From Deltaproteobacteria bacterium (GTDB taxonomy: Bacteria; Myxococcota_A; Polyangia; DRWM01; JAAZOP01), in the NCBI GenBank assembly GCA_016218815.1, contig JACRCX010000019.1, forward strand, positions 35,860-99,859: a stretch of 64,000 nt of DNA. Reading direction: 5' to 3'. This document shows positions 36,189 to 44,714 of this stretch, piece by piece; positions within the stretch are counted from its first letter, which is position 1; each line of letters starts with the position of its first letter. Under the pieces are notes generated by a model. That model was not told the DNA's origin, did no database searches, and was given only the letters and a program-made list of their open reading frames with translations. The position numbers and the translations under genes are program-made.

Positions 36189-36638
36189 ATGCGTGCTCTC
36201 GTCCTGCCGGACAAGCTCTTCTTCCGTATCGGCGAGACGGCGCGGATCCTGGGCATCAAACCGCACGTCATCCGCTACTGGGAGACCGAGTTCCGCTCCA
36301 TCCGGCCTGCCAAGTCCCGCTCCGGGCAGCGCGTGTACTCGCGGCGCGACGTCGAGGTCCTGGCGCTGGTGCGGCACCTGCTGCACGACCTGCGCTACAC
36401 CATCGACGGCGCGCGCAAGGTGCTGCGCGAGCGCGGCATCGAGGAGGCGCTGGGCGAGGCGCGCAAGACCCGGCAGGACGCGGGCGTGTCGGTGGCGCAC
36501 GACATCCGCCGGACGCTGTGCGAGGCGGCCGATGCGCTGGGCCTGGCGGCGACCCGCCTGGAGGCCCCGCTCCCGCTGCGCAAGCCACCCGCGGCGAAGG
36601 CTCAGGAAGGGGTTGCCAAAGGCCGCCGATCCGGCTAG
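36189..36638 (+). CDS. MerR-family transcriptional regulator
   Basis: 149 residues. The N-terminal winged helix-turn-helix is LFFRIGETARILGIKPHVIRYWETEF, followed by the wing SGQRVYSRRDVEVLALVRHLLHDLRYTIDGARKVLRE, as in the MerR-like gene that habitually follows ihfA. The remaining C-terminus is an Ala/Arg-rich helix and a short basic tail without metal-binding Cys, so it is not a metal sensor. It starts 17 nt after the ihfA stop and is probably co-transcribed. The ligand is unknown. Confidence 0.92.
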   Translation: MRALVLPDKLFFRIGETARILGIKPHVIRYWETEFRSIRPAKSRSGQRVYSRRDVEVLALVRHLLHDLRYTIDGARKVLRERGIEEALGEARKTRQDAGVSVAHDIRRTLCEAADALGLAATRLEAPLPLRKPPAAKAQEGVAKGRRSG

Positions 36639-36680
36639 GGATCGGCGCCCGCCGCAAGGCCGGTGGCCGCGGCGCATGTT

Positions 36681-36755
36681 CGGGGCGTAGCGCAGCCTGG
36701 TTAGCGCACCAGACTGGGGGTCTGGGAGTCGGTGGTTCAAATCCACTCGCCCCGA
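36681..36755 (+). tRNA. tRNA-Pro (anticodon GGG)
   Basis: The acceptor stem CGGGGCG/CGCCCCG closes with discriminator A. The D arm is present. The anticodon stem CCAGA/TCTGG encloses loop CTGGGGG, giving anticodon GGG. The T arm contains GGTTCAAATCC. CCA is not encoded. The gene lies 42 nt after the MerR gene, at the boundary between core and accessory sequence. Confidence 0.95.
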
Positions 36756-36840
36756 CTAGATCAACTATCCAGGATCAACTTCGCCGCCGTCGGCGTGGGC
36801 GCGGGCGTCGACCTCGTCCGCCGGCGTCGACACCGCGAGA

Positions 36841-37755
36841 CTACTCGCCACAACAGCGTTTGAACTTCTTCCCCGATCCGCACGGGCACGGCTCGTTGCG
36901 CCCCACCGCTCCCGCCGCTCCCCGCCGCCGCGACGCCACACTCGAACCAAGGAACGCCGGCAGCTCCCGCGCAACCCGCAGCATCGACAGCCGTCTCTTC
37001 TCCAGCATCCGCCGGTCGTGCGCATCCGCCGCAAGAGCCTCCCAGATCTCCCCGGCGACCCGATCGCCCTCGACCTCCACCACCTTCCATCCCTCCGCCT
37101 CGACCCGCACGAAGCCGACCGAACCGCCCCTCTCACCCATCACGTCCGCCCGCAGCTCGTTGCACCCGCACCCGGGTACCAAACACCAGTAGTCCATCAC
37201 CCAGAACCTGCGGCCGCCATGCTCGGCACTCAGGTCCCAGGCACTCGGGAAAACGTCGAAGTACGGCACCATCACCTCGAGGTCGATCTTGCTCCAGTCC
37301 TGGTCCCGCCATTCGTCCGGCCGCTGCTGCCCCTTCACGCGCCGCCATCGCTCCCGAAGATGACCCACGTGGACCGGCTTGAGCGCCGCGCGCAACGCGT
37401 CGATCCGTGGTCCCGCGGTCTCGTCCCCCTTGGCTCCCTCCGGGACCACGATCTCGCCCTTGTCGATGTCGAACGGCACCCACACCGTCGGCCCCGCCCC
37501 CTCCACCACCGTCCCGGCCGCACCCCCGGCAATCCGACGCACACCGAGCTGCATCTCGCGACACGGGCACGTCGGACTGATGCAAACCGCCGGGTCGATC
37601 GTGAACCCCTCGCTCCCGGCCCCTTCCTCCCCACCGTCCCACACGAGCAGCGGCGCACCGTCATCGACGTACTTGCGGAACATCTCGGGCCTCGACGCCA
37701 ATCGTTCCATCGTCCGCAACCCTATCCACTCGCGCACCGCCGAGCAACCATGCAC
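36841..37755 (-). CDS. SEC-C motif protein of unknown function
   Basis: 304 residues. The C-terminus [19 protein letters not shown] is a complete SEC-C zinc-binding motif, as in the SecA tail and many uncharacterised proteins. A second Cys cluster, [10 protein letters not shown], sits near residue 65, and [11 protein letters not shown] near 200, so more than one metal site is possible. The middle is mixed alpha/beta with Trp-rich segments ([17 protein letters not shown]). ATG 37755 is the outer start; an internal ATG 15 codons later is equally plausible. It converges on tRNA-Pro and is the first gene of the accessory region. Confidence 0.8.
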   Translation of the reverse strand: MHGCSAVREWIGLRTMERLASRPEMFRKYVDDGAPLLVWDGGEEGAGSEGFTIDPAVCISPTCPCREMQLGVRRIAGGAAGTVVEGAGPTVWVPFDIDKGEIVVPEGAKGDETAGPRIDALRAALKPVHVGHLRERWRRVKGQQRPDEWRDQDWSKIDLEVMVPYFDVFPSAWDLSAEHGGRRFWVMDYWCLVPGCGCNELRADVMGERGGSVGFVRVEAEGWKVVEVEGDRVAGEIWEALAADAHDRRMLEKRRLSMLRVARELPAFLGSSVASRRRGAAGAVGRNEPCPCGSGKKFKRCCGE

Positions 37756-37891
37756 CGGCAGCCCGGGACGATGCTATCATCCGCCCAGCCCCGGTGGCCG
37801 CGATGCTCCCCGGACCCGTCCGTCGGGAACGTCGAGGACTCCGTCGGCACCGGGCGCGGCGGCGCCGATCATCTCGGCGGAGGGGACCAGC

Positions 37892-38419
37892 GTGGTGAAG
37901 CTCGAGCAGGTGCAGGTCGGCACGAAGATCCGGGCGATCTCGCCGGATGCCGAGATCCCCCCGAAGTTCGCCGGCCGCCCGCCCGTCAACCCGAAGTCGC
38001 AGCAGCAGCAACGTACGGCAGGCGGATGGCAAGGCGCCCAGGGTCTCGCCGAGGACGTCCGGTACTACGGCGGGTGGATGCGCGACGAGGCGTTCAAGCG
38101 CATCGGACACCTGTACCCGAAGGTGAAGATCACCGCCGAGATGGCCAAAGGCCGCCCGGACCTCAAAAACTACATCAGCAAGGAGTTGACCGTCATCGCC
38201 TGGCTCTGGGCCCGGACGGTCCGCAGCCCGAACCCTGCCGTTTGCGAGGCCCGCACCGTCCTCGGCGAGGTCTCGTTCGAGGCCATCGCCGACGAGGTTG
38301 AGGACGCCGTGGACGACCCGGCGAATCCTGTGCACCCGCGAGTCGTCGAGCTGTGCGGCGAGCGGAAGCCCGTTGGGCGGCAGAGCGGGCGGCCTGTTCG
38401 GCGGCGTCGGCAGCGATGA
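37892..38419 (+). pseudogene. Deletion scar: helicase N-terminus fused to DUF1156 methylase interior
   Basis: A 175-codon ORF from GTG-GTG with GGAGG upstream. The first 20 residues, [20 protein letters not shown], look like the start of the large SNF2-type helicases that accompany DUF1156 methylases. From residue 21 the text is instead the interior of a DUF1156 DNA methylase: [46 protein letters not shown] and [16 protein letters not shown]. The methylase N-terminus with its SAM site and the C-terminal half are absent. After NPA a third unrelated piece follows. The protein cannot be an active methylase. Family assignment is from memory of these motifs. Confidence 0.65.
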
Positions 38420-38451
38420 ACGCGAGGACGGGCGGAGGAGGCGCAGCTACG

Positions 38452-39187
38452 ATGGTGGCGGCCGGCAAGACGAACAGACGCAAGGAGCGGGTCCGCGCGA
38501 CCATCCCGCCGGAAGTCCGAGCGGAGATCCTACGCCGGCTCGAACCGGAACAGGAGCGGTACCTCCAGTCCGGTGCCGCGGTGTCGTTCGACTTCCAGTT
38601 CCGCGGCGGGTACCTGTACCTGGCCGCCCGCCGGCGGGTGGGGCTGTTCGGCAGCAAGATCTCCCTCGGTCCGTTGGCGCGGCTGGGCTACAAGGGCGAC
38701 CTCGAGAAGTGGGACTTCGCCATCTGGCGGTACAGCACGGGGGCGTACGACATGGCGCAGGAGTTCCCGTTCGGCGAAGGGACGCCGGAGGAGTGCTTCG
38801 CGGTGGCCGCCGACTTCTACCTCTGGGAGTACGACGCCCTGTCGGCCGGCTCGAGTGTCGGCACGCGGCCGGCGACACGGCCGGCCGGCCAGCCGTTCGG
38901 CTTGGCGTGGCTCCTGCCGCGGCAGGTCGGCGGGCAGGTGGCTCGGCCGGACCTCCCGGTGGACGTGTCTGCGCAGGGTCGAGGTCACCGACGTCGGCCG
39001 CTGGGTCTTCTCGACGCTGGCCGCTGCGTCCCCGCGAGACTCGCAGATCACCGACAACCTCCCCGACCCGCAGGATGGCCGATGGGACGGCCGAGGAATG
39101 CTCGAACGCATCGGCTGGCTTGCTCCACCAGCCGGCCCGCAATCGGAGGACCAGGTTGATGACGACGAAGCGACCGACGACGAGTAG
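38452..39187 (+). pseudogene. Frameshifted hypothetical gene
   Basis: Reading from ATG 38452 (GGAGGAGG upstream) gives a convincing protein: RVRATIPPEVRAEILRRLEPEQERYL, GGYLYLAARRRVGLFGSKISLGPLARL, KWDFAIWRYSTGAYDM, CFAVAADFYLWEY. Near 38960-38980 the frame turns into Arg/Pro-rich shadow, while the +1 frame continues naturally with RVEVTDVGRWVFSTLAAAS, DNLPDPQDGRW and an acidic tail ending at 39187. One extra base near 38970 explains this. The unshifted frame would end at 39159. The protein family is unknown. It may be a decayed gene or a sequencing error. Confidence 0.65.
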
Positions 39188-39797
39188 GTGCGCGCCGCCC
39201 AAGACGCAACCGACATTGGTGCGGGGCCGCGCGGACCGAGCCACAACCGCCCCTGCGCGACATCGTCTTCCCCCGGGTCCTGCGGGCAGCTTCGTCGCCA
39301 TCGACTTCGAGACCGCCACGAAGTCCCCCGACAGCGCCTGCGCGGTCGCCCTGGTCCGCGTCGAGAACGACGAGATCGTCCGCCGCGAGACGCACTTCAT
39401 CCGCCCGCCGCGCCGGGAGGTCGTCTTCACGTACCTCCACGGCATCTCGTGGGAAGATGTCGCAACGGCGCCGACCTTCGGCGACCTGTGGCCGAAGCTG
39501 ACCCCGATGCTCGACGGCGCCGAGTTCCTGGCCGCCCACTGGGCGACGTTCGACCAGGGGGTGCTGCATGCGTGCTGCGCTGCGGCGCGGCTGCGGCCAC
39601 CGGCGCTGCGCTTCGAGTGCACGGTGGAGTGGGCGAAGCGGGTGTGGGGGCTGCGCACGGCGAAGCTGCCGGACGTCTGCCGGCACCTGGGGCTGCGGCT
39701 CGACCATCACGATGCGGCGTCGGACGCGGAGGCGTGCGCGAGGATCATGATCGCGGCGCGGAAGGATGCCGGCCGGCGACGACCAACAGGGGGATGA
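39159..39797 (+). CDS. DnaQ-like 3'-5' exonuclease domain protein
   Basis: 212 residues. After a 46-residue basic Pro/Thr/Arg leader, a DEDDh exonuclease fold begins. Exo I is FVAIDFETATKS (catalytic Asp and Glu). Exo II lies in FLAAHWATFDQGVL (Asp). Exo III is HHDAASDAEACARI with the final catalytic His and Asp. It lacks polymerase and extra nucleic-acid domains, so it resembles the stand-alone epsilon-like exonucleases of mobile DNA that trim 3' ends. GGAGGA lies 8 nt upstream of ATG 39159. The gene overlaps the frameshifted gene before it. Confidence 0.85.
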   Translation: MTTKRPTTSRCAPPKTQPTLVRGRADRATTAPARHRLPPGPAGSFVAIDFETATKSPDSACAVALVRVENDEIVRRETHFIRPPRREVVFTYLHGISWEDVATAPTFGDLWPKLTPMLDGAEFLAAHWATFDQGVLHACCAAARLRPPALRFECTVEWAKRVWGLRTAKLPDVCRHLGLRLDHHDAASDAEACARIMIAARKDAGRRRPTGG

Positions 39798-39818
39798 CCT
39801 TCGGACCCGGGGAAAGCA

Positions 39819-40361
39819 ATGACGACGAAGCGACGTGCAGGAAGCAGGATGATCAGCGTCGGCGACTTCCTGGCCGACATCGAGAACTCCGCCAGCAAGG
39901 ACGGGGACCTGGCCCAAACCCTTCCCATCCGCGGCCACCCCGAGCTGACCTTGCGGGACGAAGCGAACGCGATCACCGCCCACGCCTTCCGCAACGGCTT
40001 CCTGGAGGAACTCCACGCCGGCCGCCCGTCGCCGATCCTTGCCGACCCGGGCGTCTCGCGGATCACCGACGACGAGATGAAGAAGCTGATGATCGAGGCG
40101 TCGGCGCGCCTCGCCCACTGGCTCTACCTGCGGGAACTGCTGCTCGATGAACGGCCGGACATCTACTGCCAGCTCGTTACGACGACGCGCTGGATGTTCG
40201 CACGGAGCTGGGAGCGGAGAGCCAGGACGTGCAGCGTGGCCAAGCCCGACGCCGGCGTCGTCTCCGTCTGCCCGTCGTGCCAGGTCGCGCTCCTTGATGG
40301 CTGGCGTTTCTGCCCGCTCTGCGGCGCGGCTGCTGCCGGAACCGTGGTCGAAGGGAGGTGA
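39819..40361 (+). CDS. Hypothetical protein with C-terminal zinc ribbon
   Basis: 180 residues. The N-terminal 130 are helical (ISVGDFLADIENSASKDGDL, DEANAITAHAFRNGFLEELHAG, LAHWLYLRELLLDERPDIY). The C-terminus is a short treble-clef-like ribbon, CPSCQVALLDGWRFCPLCG, with two Cys-x2-Cys knuckles. The first codons repeat the start of the preceding exonuclease gene (MTTKR), suggesting a small duplication around the two starts. GGGGAAAG precedes the ATG. The function is not recognised; small helical proteins with a zinc ribbon are frequent in mobile islands. Confidence 0.7.
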   Translation: MTTKRRAGSRMISVGDFLADIENSASKDGDLAQTLPIRGHPELTLRDEANAITAHAFRNGFLEELHAGRPSPILADPGVSRITDDEMKKLMIEASARLAHWLYLRELLLDERPDIYCQLVTTTRWMFARSWERRARTCSVAKPDAGVVSVCPSCQVALLDGWRFCPLCGAAAAGTVVEGR

Positions 40362-40364
40362 GCC

Positions 40365-40862
40365 GTGGCTCCTCGCAAGAAGCCGATGCGGCGCCGTGCC
40401 GCTGCTGCCAAGGACGAGAACAGGATTCCCGCCCTGATCGCGGAGGCGACGGTCGACGCCCACGACGAGTCGGAGCAGGCGATGGGGTTCTGGGACGCGC
40501 TGCACGACGAACTCGCCCTGCCGTTCAACACCAAGGTCCTGGGCGTCGAGGTCGTCGTGCAGGACATCGGAATGACCGACGACGACCAGCTCCAAGGCGA
40601 CGCCTGCCGCCGCCGCGCCGACGGCCGCCGACCCGCATGCGTACGGGGACGACGCGGACGACCCCGACCGTTGGCTGTAGCTCGACGTCGGAGCACGTCG
40701 TGCCACGGCGTACCCCCTGGGCAAGATCCTCCTGGGAGTTTCTTGCCCGCCATCCCTGACGACGGCGTCGCCTCGCCCACGAGCCTCATGACGACGAGCG
40801 CCCCGGACGCCCCGCCGGCAGCGTCGCCGTCGAGGTTGACCTCGCCGCCGCCTATGCCGTAG
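40365..40862 (+). pseudogene. Truncated CcbP-like calcium-binding protein
   Basis: GTG start with GGGAGGTGAG upstream. Residues 1-75 fit the CcbP-type calcium-binding family: a basic N-terminus, RIPALIAEATVDAHDESEQAMGFW, LPFNTKVLGVEVVVQDIGMTDDDQLQ. The expected continuation (core strands and the C-terminal W-Y-H-W region) is missing. After DACRRRADG the frame becomes Arg/Pro-rich shadow. A neighbouring frame encodes an acidic segment, AYGDDADDPDRWL, ending at 40680. So the gene is broken by an indel or a junction. Family attribution is moderate. Confidence 0.5.
40719..40748. terminator. Strong inverted repeat downstream of broken gene
   Basis: GGGCAAGA and TCTTGCCC flank a 14-nt centre that can itself form a small CTC/GAG stem. 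It lies in sequence whose coding reality is doubtful, upstream of the HU-like gene. There is no T-run. Confidence 0.4.
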
Positions 40863-40928
40863 ATGCTGTTCCGTCGGGTCCGAGCGGCACGACGCCGCCC
40901 TGCGACGCCGACGGTTGGGAGGTCGGAG

Positions 40929-41240
40929 ATGGCGAACAAGATGACCAAGGGACAGATCGTGACGCACCTCGCGGAGAAGACGGGGTTGAGCCGCAAGCTG
41001 GTAGCGTCGGTGTTCGACGTGCTCGGCGTGCTGGCCGCCAAGGAGCTGGGCAAGAAGGGCCCCGGCGAGTTCGCGATCCTCCCGGGCATGGTCAAGGCGA
41101 AGATCCGGACCAAGGCGGCCGTCAAGGCCGGGAAGTGGATGAACCCCTTCACCAAGACGGAGGAAATCCGCAAGGCCAAGCCGGCGAAGCGCGTCGTTCG
41201 GCTCGCGGCGCTCAAGGCGCTCAAGGGGATCGTGGCGTAA
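40929..41240 (+). CDS. HU-family DNA-binding protein
   Basis: A 103-residue basic protein. KMTKGQIVTHLAEKTGLSRKLVASVFDVLGVLAAKEL is the helical dimerisation half. The DNA arm region reads ILPGMVKAKIRTKAAVKAGKWMNPFTKTEE, where the usual R-N-P tip is replaced by W-M-N-P-F. KRVVRLAALKALKGIV closes the fold. GGAGG precedes the chosen ATG; an earlier in-frame start (40863) would add an Arg-rich stretch. It is clearly different from the ihfA copy at 35884, and looks like the Lys-rich HU-like proteins of accessory regions. Confidence 0.85.
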   Translation: MANKMTKGQIVTHLAEKTGLSRKLVASVFDVLGVLAAKELGKKGPGEFAILPGMVKAKIRTKAAVKAGKWMNPFTKTEEIRKAKPAKRVVRLAALKALKGIVA

Positions 41241-41497
41241 ATCCCCCCGCACCTCTGCCCGATCCCCCTCTCAACATCTACGTCGCCTTCCACACGATGG
41301 CGGTCTGACGCACCTGGTTCCGACGGTTCCGCGCCGCGAAGTGGGGCGAACGCGCGGAGATCGCCGTTGGAGCTTCCGGGTCGTGCCGGGCTTGCGGTAC
41401 TATCGGACCGTCGAACGTCAGGGGGTTGGTTCGGTCGGTCCGCAGATGCGCCTGCCGCTGTTGGCGGGGGCACCCCCATGAGGGAGACGAAGCGACC

Positions 41498-43021
41498 ATG
41501 ACTTCGGGGCTCCGCCTGGAACGACGACGGTTCGCGCGCCGCCGCACATGCCTCGACACGCTCTGCGTGTCCTCGCGGGGCTCGTACCCGGGCGTGATCC
41601 GCAACCTGAGCGTGGTCGGCGCGTTCGTCGAGTCGTCCGCTCCCCTGTCCATCGGCACCAAGCTGCGCCTCGGGCTCCCGCTGCCCGATGAATCCAAGCG
41701 GATGGACTGGATCGATGGTCGGGTCGCCCGCGTGGTAGACGGCGGGCCTGGGGACTTGTCGCCGGGCCAGCTTGCGGGGACGGGCGTCGAACTGTTCGCC
41801 ACGCCCGAGCAGCGGGAGCGGCTGACGCAGCTCCTGCAAAGGCCGTCTTCGTTGCCGGCGACCCGGAAACCGGCGCAGCCACGGACACCCTCGCGCCCAT
41901 CGATCCGGCCGGGCGTCTGCTCAGACGAGGCGCGGCTTCGGCTCGACCAGTTGCGCCCCGGCCAGACCCGCTCCGTGCGCCTGCGGCTTGTGGCCATCGG
42001 GCGGGAAGGGAAGACGCCGACCGACTTCTTCCTCGACGTGAAGGTCGTGTGCCCGTCCTGCGGCGACGGATGGGACGCGTGCGCGAAGGCGGACTTCGGA
42101 GAGAGGATCCCCGGAGCAGCGGCGGTGACGGTGCTCAAGGACCGCTACGAGACGGGCTCGGCGCTGCCTCTGGTCGAGGCGGGGCGTTGCCTCGAGCAGG
42201 AGTTCCGGCTGCCGCTGGATCCCGGCGTCGAGAAGATCGTCTTCTGGGTGGCCACCGACGGACTCCGCGGCGTGCCCGAGCAGATGGCGTGCGCGATCCG
42301 CATGGAGTCCTCGGCCGAGGAGCCTCCGGGCGACGAGTTGGACACGATGCGGCTGCCGTCCGTGAAGGCAGTGTTGAGCCAGCACCTCTCCGAGGTCCTG
42401 CAGCAGTCGCCGGATCCGGCGCTGGTCGTCCTGGGCGAGTTGATGGCGAACACGACGCTGGCCGGCAAGCTCGTCCTGCTGCGGTGGCTGGTCGAGACGA
42501 ACGCCGACGTGAGGTTGATCGAGGCGGGGGTGCGGGACCTCGAGTTGTGGGAGCGGGTCGCCAAGGACTTCGACCGCGTGGACTTCGGCAAGCTCCAGGT
42601 GCACGACCGCACCGACGCGAGCTTGGCGGCGTTCCACGCGCACAGCGCGCCCCGGCTGCTGGCGACCACTCTGGTCTCGAGCTACAAGAAGCACGTTGCC
42701 GCCGACCATCCCGACGAATCCGCGTTCTGGGGGCGGCTGACCCACGTCGTCGCCGTGGCGCTCGGGCGTCGCGACCGGCCGGCGCTGGATGATGCCGTAC
42801 GAGTCGCGCGATCGGAGCTCGACGCGGCGGCATTCTCGCGGTTGGAGACGCTCGTGGAAGGAGCCTTGCGCGCCGGGAAGGCGACGCCGGTCGAGGCGAG
42901 CACGGTGATCGGCGACTACATGTTGGACATCCGGGGACGGGGCAGTCGCAAGCCGCTCGACGCGGCCGTGGAGTTCATGGCCGCGGTGGGGTTCATCGCG
43001 CTGACGGCGGACATCGAGTAG
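41498..43021 (+). CDS. PilZ-domain protein with divergent TerD-like and helical C-terminal domains
   Basis: 507 residues. The PilZ domain (about residues 5-115) starts with the Arg motif RRRFARRR, then IRNLSVVGAFVE (the N/D-x-S-x-x-G motif) and the strand GTGVELF, so cyclic di-GMP binding is likely. A Pro/Arg linker leads to a beta-rich domain (about 145-275) with FFLDVKVVCPSCGDGWDAC, RYETGSALPLVEAGRCLEQEF and LDPGVEKIVFWVATDG, a pattern resembling TerD; that is a guess. The final 230 residues are helical and end with PLDAAVEFMAAVGFIALTADIE. No membrane segment is seen. The next gene converges from the other strand. Confidence 0.75.
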   Translation: MTSGLRLERRRFARRRTCLDTLCVSSRGSYPGVIRNLSVVGAFVESSAPLSIGTKLRLGLPLPDESKRMDWIDGRVARVVDGGPGDLSPGQLAGTGVELFATPEQRERLTQLLQRPSSLPATRKPAQPRTPSRPSIRPGVCSDEARLRLDQLRPGQTRSVRLRLVAIGREGKTPTDFFLDVKVVCPSCGDGWDACAKADFGERIPGAAAVTVLKDRYETGSALPLVEAGRCLEQEFRLPLDPGVEKIVFWVATDGLRGVPEQMACAIRMESSAEEPPGDELDTMRLPSVKAVLSQHLSEVLQQSPDPALVVLGELMANTTLAGKLVLLRWLVETNADVRLIEAGVRDLELWERVAKDFDRVDFGKLQVHDRTDASLAAFHAHSAPRLLATTLVSSYKKHVAADHPDESAFWGRLTHVVAVALGRRDRPALDDAVRVARSELDAAAFSRLETLVEGALRAGKATPVEASTVIGDYMLDIRGRGSRKPLDAAVEFMAAVGFIALTADIE

Positions 43022-43036
43022 GCCCTCGGCGCCTCG

Positions 43037-43849
43037 TCAGTAGTCGCCGGACCGCAGGCGGACGAGCACGTCGAGCTCGCCGGCGAAGGTGTACGGACCC
43101 TCGAGCCGTCGCGCCTCACCCGCTTCCAGGTGTGCGCAGAGGAACCAGATGTGACCCGTGGGATCGTCGGGGTCAGCCAAGTCCCGGACGTGGTCCCCGT
43201 AGTAGAACTTGTCGTAGTGCGCCGCCCACCGTTCGTCGAAGCGTGCGCGGATCGCCGAGCATGTGCTGCGCGCGAAGTCGAAGAGGCTGCGCTCGGTCTC
43301 GGTCAGGTAGTCGACGGCCATCCGCTGGGCGTCGCGGTCGACGGAGAACGTGCCGCGGTGGACGTACACCCAGTTGACGCCCTGGACCGAGAACAGCGTC
43401 TGGATCCCCGCGAGGTGCAGGGCGACGTAGTCGTAGAAGAAGGTCCGGTACCGGGCCGCCGCGGCCTCGAGTCCCTCGCCAAACCACGACGCCCACCGCT
43501 CCCGTTGCTCGGCGGTCAGGTTCTCCCAGGTCGTGATGTGGATCCGGTCGTCGCCGAGGTTGAGCATGACCCACTTGCCCAGGACCGACACGTCGATGCG
43601 GTCCTTGTCCTCGGCGATGGGTCCGAGACCGTACTGGCCCCCGCTGATGGCCCGCAGCCGTGCGTGGTAGGCTTGCAGCCTCGCGAAGATCCGGTCCGCG
43701 GCGGACCGCTGATCATCATCGAGGTCCTCGTAGGTGGCCGGCTCGAGCGTGATCATCAAGTCGCAGGCCGGGGTCACCAGGGCAAGAGCGAGAAGCAGAG
43801 CCGGCATGCCGCATGCCATCATGCCCTCGGGTTTCCGCAGCGCAAGCAT
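43037..43849 (-). CDS. Lipoprotein, unknown function
   Basis: 270 residues. The signal MMACGMPALLLALALVTPAC ends in a lipobox-like TPAC. The mature protein is soluble and helical with a conserved-looking core: YEDLDDDQRSAADRIFARLQAYHARL, VSVLGKWVMLNLGDDRIHITTWENL, AARYRTFFYDYVALHLAG and HYDKFYYGDHVRDLADPDDPTGHIWFLCAHLEAGEARR. It is not recognised as an enzyme. ATG 43849 or 43822 may be the start. It is divergent from the orphan gene at 44715, with 865 bp of repeat-rich sequence between. Confidence 0.7.
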   Translation of the reverse strand: MLALRKPEGMMACGMPALLLALALVTPACDLMITLEPATYEDLDDDQRSAADRIFARLQAYHARLRAISGGQYGLGPIAEDKDRIDVSVLGKWVMLNLGDDRIHITTWENLTAEQRERWASWFGEGLEAAAARYRTFFYDYVALHLAGIQTLFSVQGVNWVYVHRGTFSVDRDAQRMAVDYLTETERSLFDFARSTCSAIRARFDERWAAHYDKFYYGDHVRDLADPDDPTGHIWFLCAHLEAGEARRLEGPYTFAGELDVLVRLRSGDY

Positions 43850-44084
43850 CGCTTCCCGTTGCTCCCGGCCGTCATTGTACCAACAGCCGCGGTCTTCGGG
43901 AAGCCGTCCGTGAGCTGGGAGTCGACACGCCGGCTGCTCGGTCGTGCATCCTGGCAACCCCGGCGGCATGGCGACGGACGCCCTCGTGCGTGCGGGACGT
44001 GGCACTCGACGGCGTGCTCCTCGGCGCAAAGTGCCCCAGGGCCGCCGTGGCCGTCGCCGCAGGGGAGAGCAGCGCGCCCTGCCG

Positions 44085-44122
44085 GTGATCAAGATTGATC
44101 GTTCTTGATCGTTTTTGATCAC
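44085..44122. repeat. Iteron-like TTGATCGTT repeats in an inverted frame
   Basis: Phased units ATTGATCGTT, CTTGATCGTT, TTTGATCAC follow GTGATCAA. The ends GTGATCAA and TTGATCAC are perfect inverted arms. Period 10 places every unit on the same helix face. Confidence 0.75.
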
Positions 44123-44297
44123 TTCGCCGAGGTCTCGAACGTCGGCCGTGACATCGCCCCGCGGAACCACGGCCATTCTCGGCGCCTCCGGTCGCCGCTC
44201 AAACGTGGCACGCAATCGGCTGTCGTACCGCGCGCCCGGACTTCCGGGCAGGGCGACGATGACACGGGAGGCCAGCGCGTGGCGGGCGAGCGGACAC

Positions 44298-44321
44298 GGT
44301 TCGGGCAAATCTGCCCGAACC
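44298..44321. other. Perfect 10-bp palindrome
   Basis: GGTTCGGGCA and TGCCCGAACC flank AATC. Outer GGACA and TGTCC extend the symmetry with a bulge. It could be an operator or a hairpin terminator. Confidence 0.6.
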
Positions 44322-44420
44322 GGGAATGTCCCTCACGGCCGACGGACGCCAGTCGCGACCTCGTCGCAGCATGAAACACCAATAGAACCGCCACGTTGCG
44401 GCGACTTTCTGTCCATTCAT

Positions 44421-44487
44421 CCTGGGAAAACAGAATCCTGGATTCGTGAGCGAGTCCGGCGATTTGCGAATTCCGAGTGTTCGAGGC
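44421..44487 (+). repeat. Hairpin element B, copy 3
   Basis: It shares GGGAAAACAGAATCC, then GGATTCGTGAG, then TTGCGAATTCCGAG with the copies at 53701 and 60851. The internal GAATCC/GGATTC arms pair almost without a loop here. Confidence 0.55.
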
Positions 44488-44594
44488 CATCGAAGCGCGG
44501 CTTCCCGATGAGATCGCCGCAAGTCGGCCCTCGAACGACGCGCGGCCGCCGTGGTGTCGCCGATGCGGGACGAGCTCCGTTCACTTTTCTTCAG

Positions 44595-44634
44595 GAATCG
44601 ACGACGACAATCGCCGTTTGCCTGGCTCTAATTG
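44595..44634 (+). promoter_or_regulatory. 40-nt promoter-like motif A, copy 1
   Basis: Begins GAATCGACGACGACAATCGC and ends GGCTCTAATTG. It lies 81 nt before the ATG of the 254-residue gene, in the same orientation. It differs from copy 3 at one of 40 positions and from copy 2 at five. Confidence 0.75.
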
Positions 44635-44714
44635 AATGTCGGGACCGGTGTACCGCTGCGACTGCAAGGGGCTGTCCTTCGGTATTCCGGGCAGAACTAC
44701 GGGAGGGCACGGGC

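Larger units (their letters stand above)
43850..44714. other. Repeat-rich intergenic region
   Basis: No convincing gene. It contains 10-bp iterated repeats (44085-44122), a perfect palindrome (44298-44321), one copy of the hairpin element (44421-44487) and one copy of the 40-nt promoter-like motif (44595-44634). Base composition drops visibly between 44080 and 44640. Confidence 0.6.

Noticed and set aside
40163..41839. A 558-codon minus-strand reading frame across the HU-like gene
   Set aside because: It is antisense to the HU-like gene and the PilZ gene start, with no supported start and no domain.
43022..43036. A terminator between the convergent PilZ and lipoprotein genes
   Set aside because: Only 15 nt separate the stops and no hairpin is visible.
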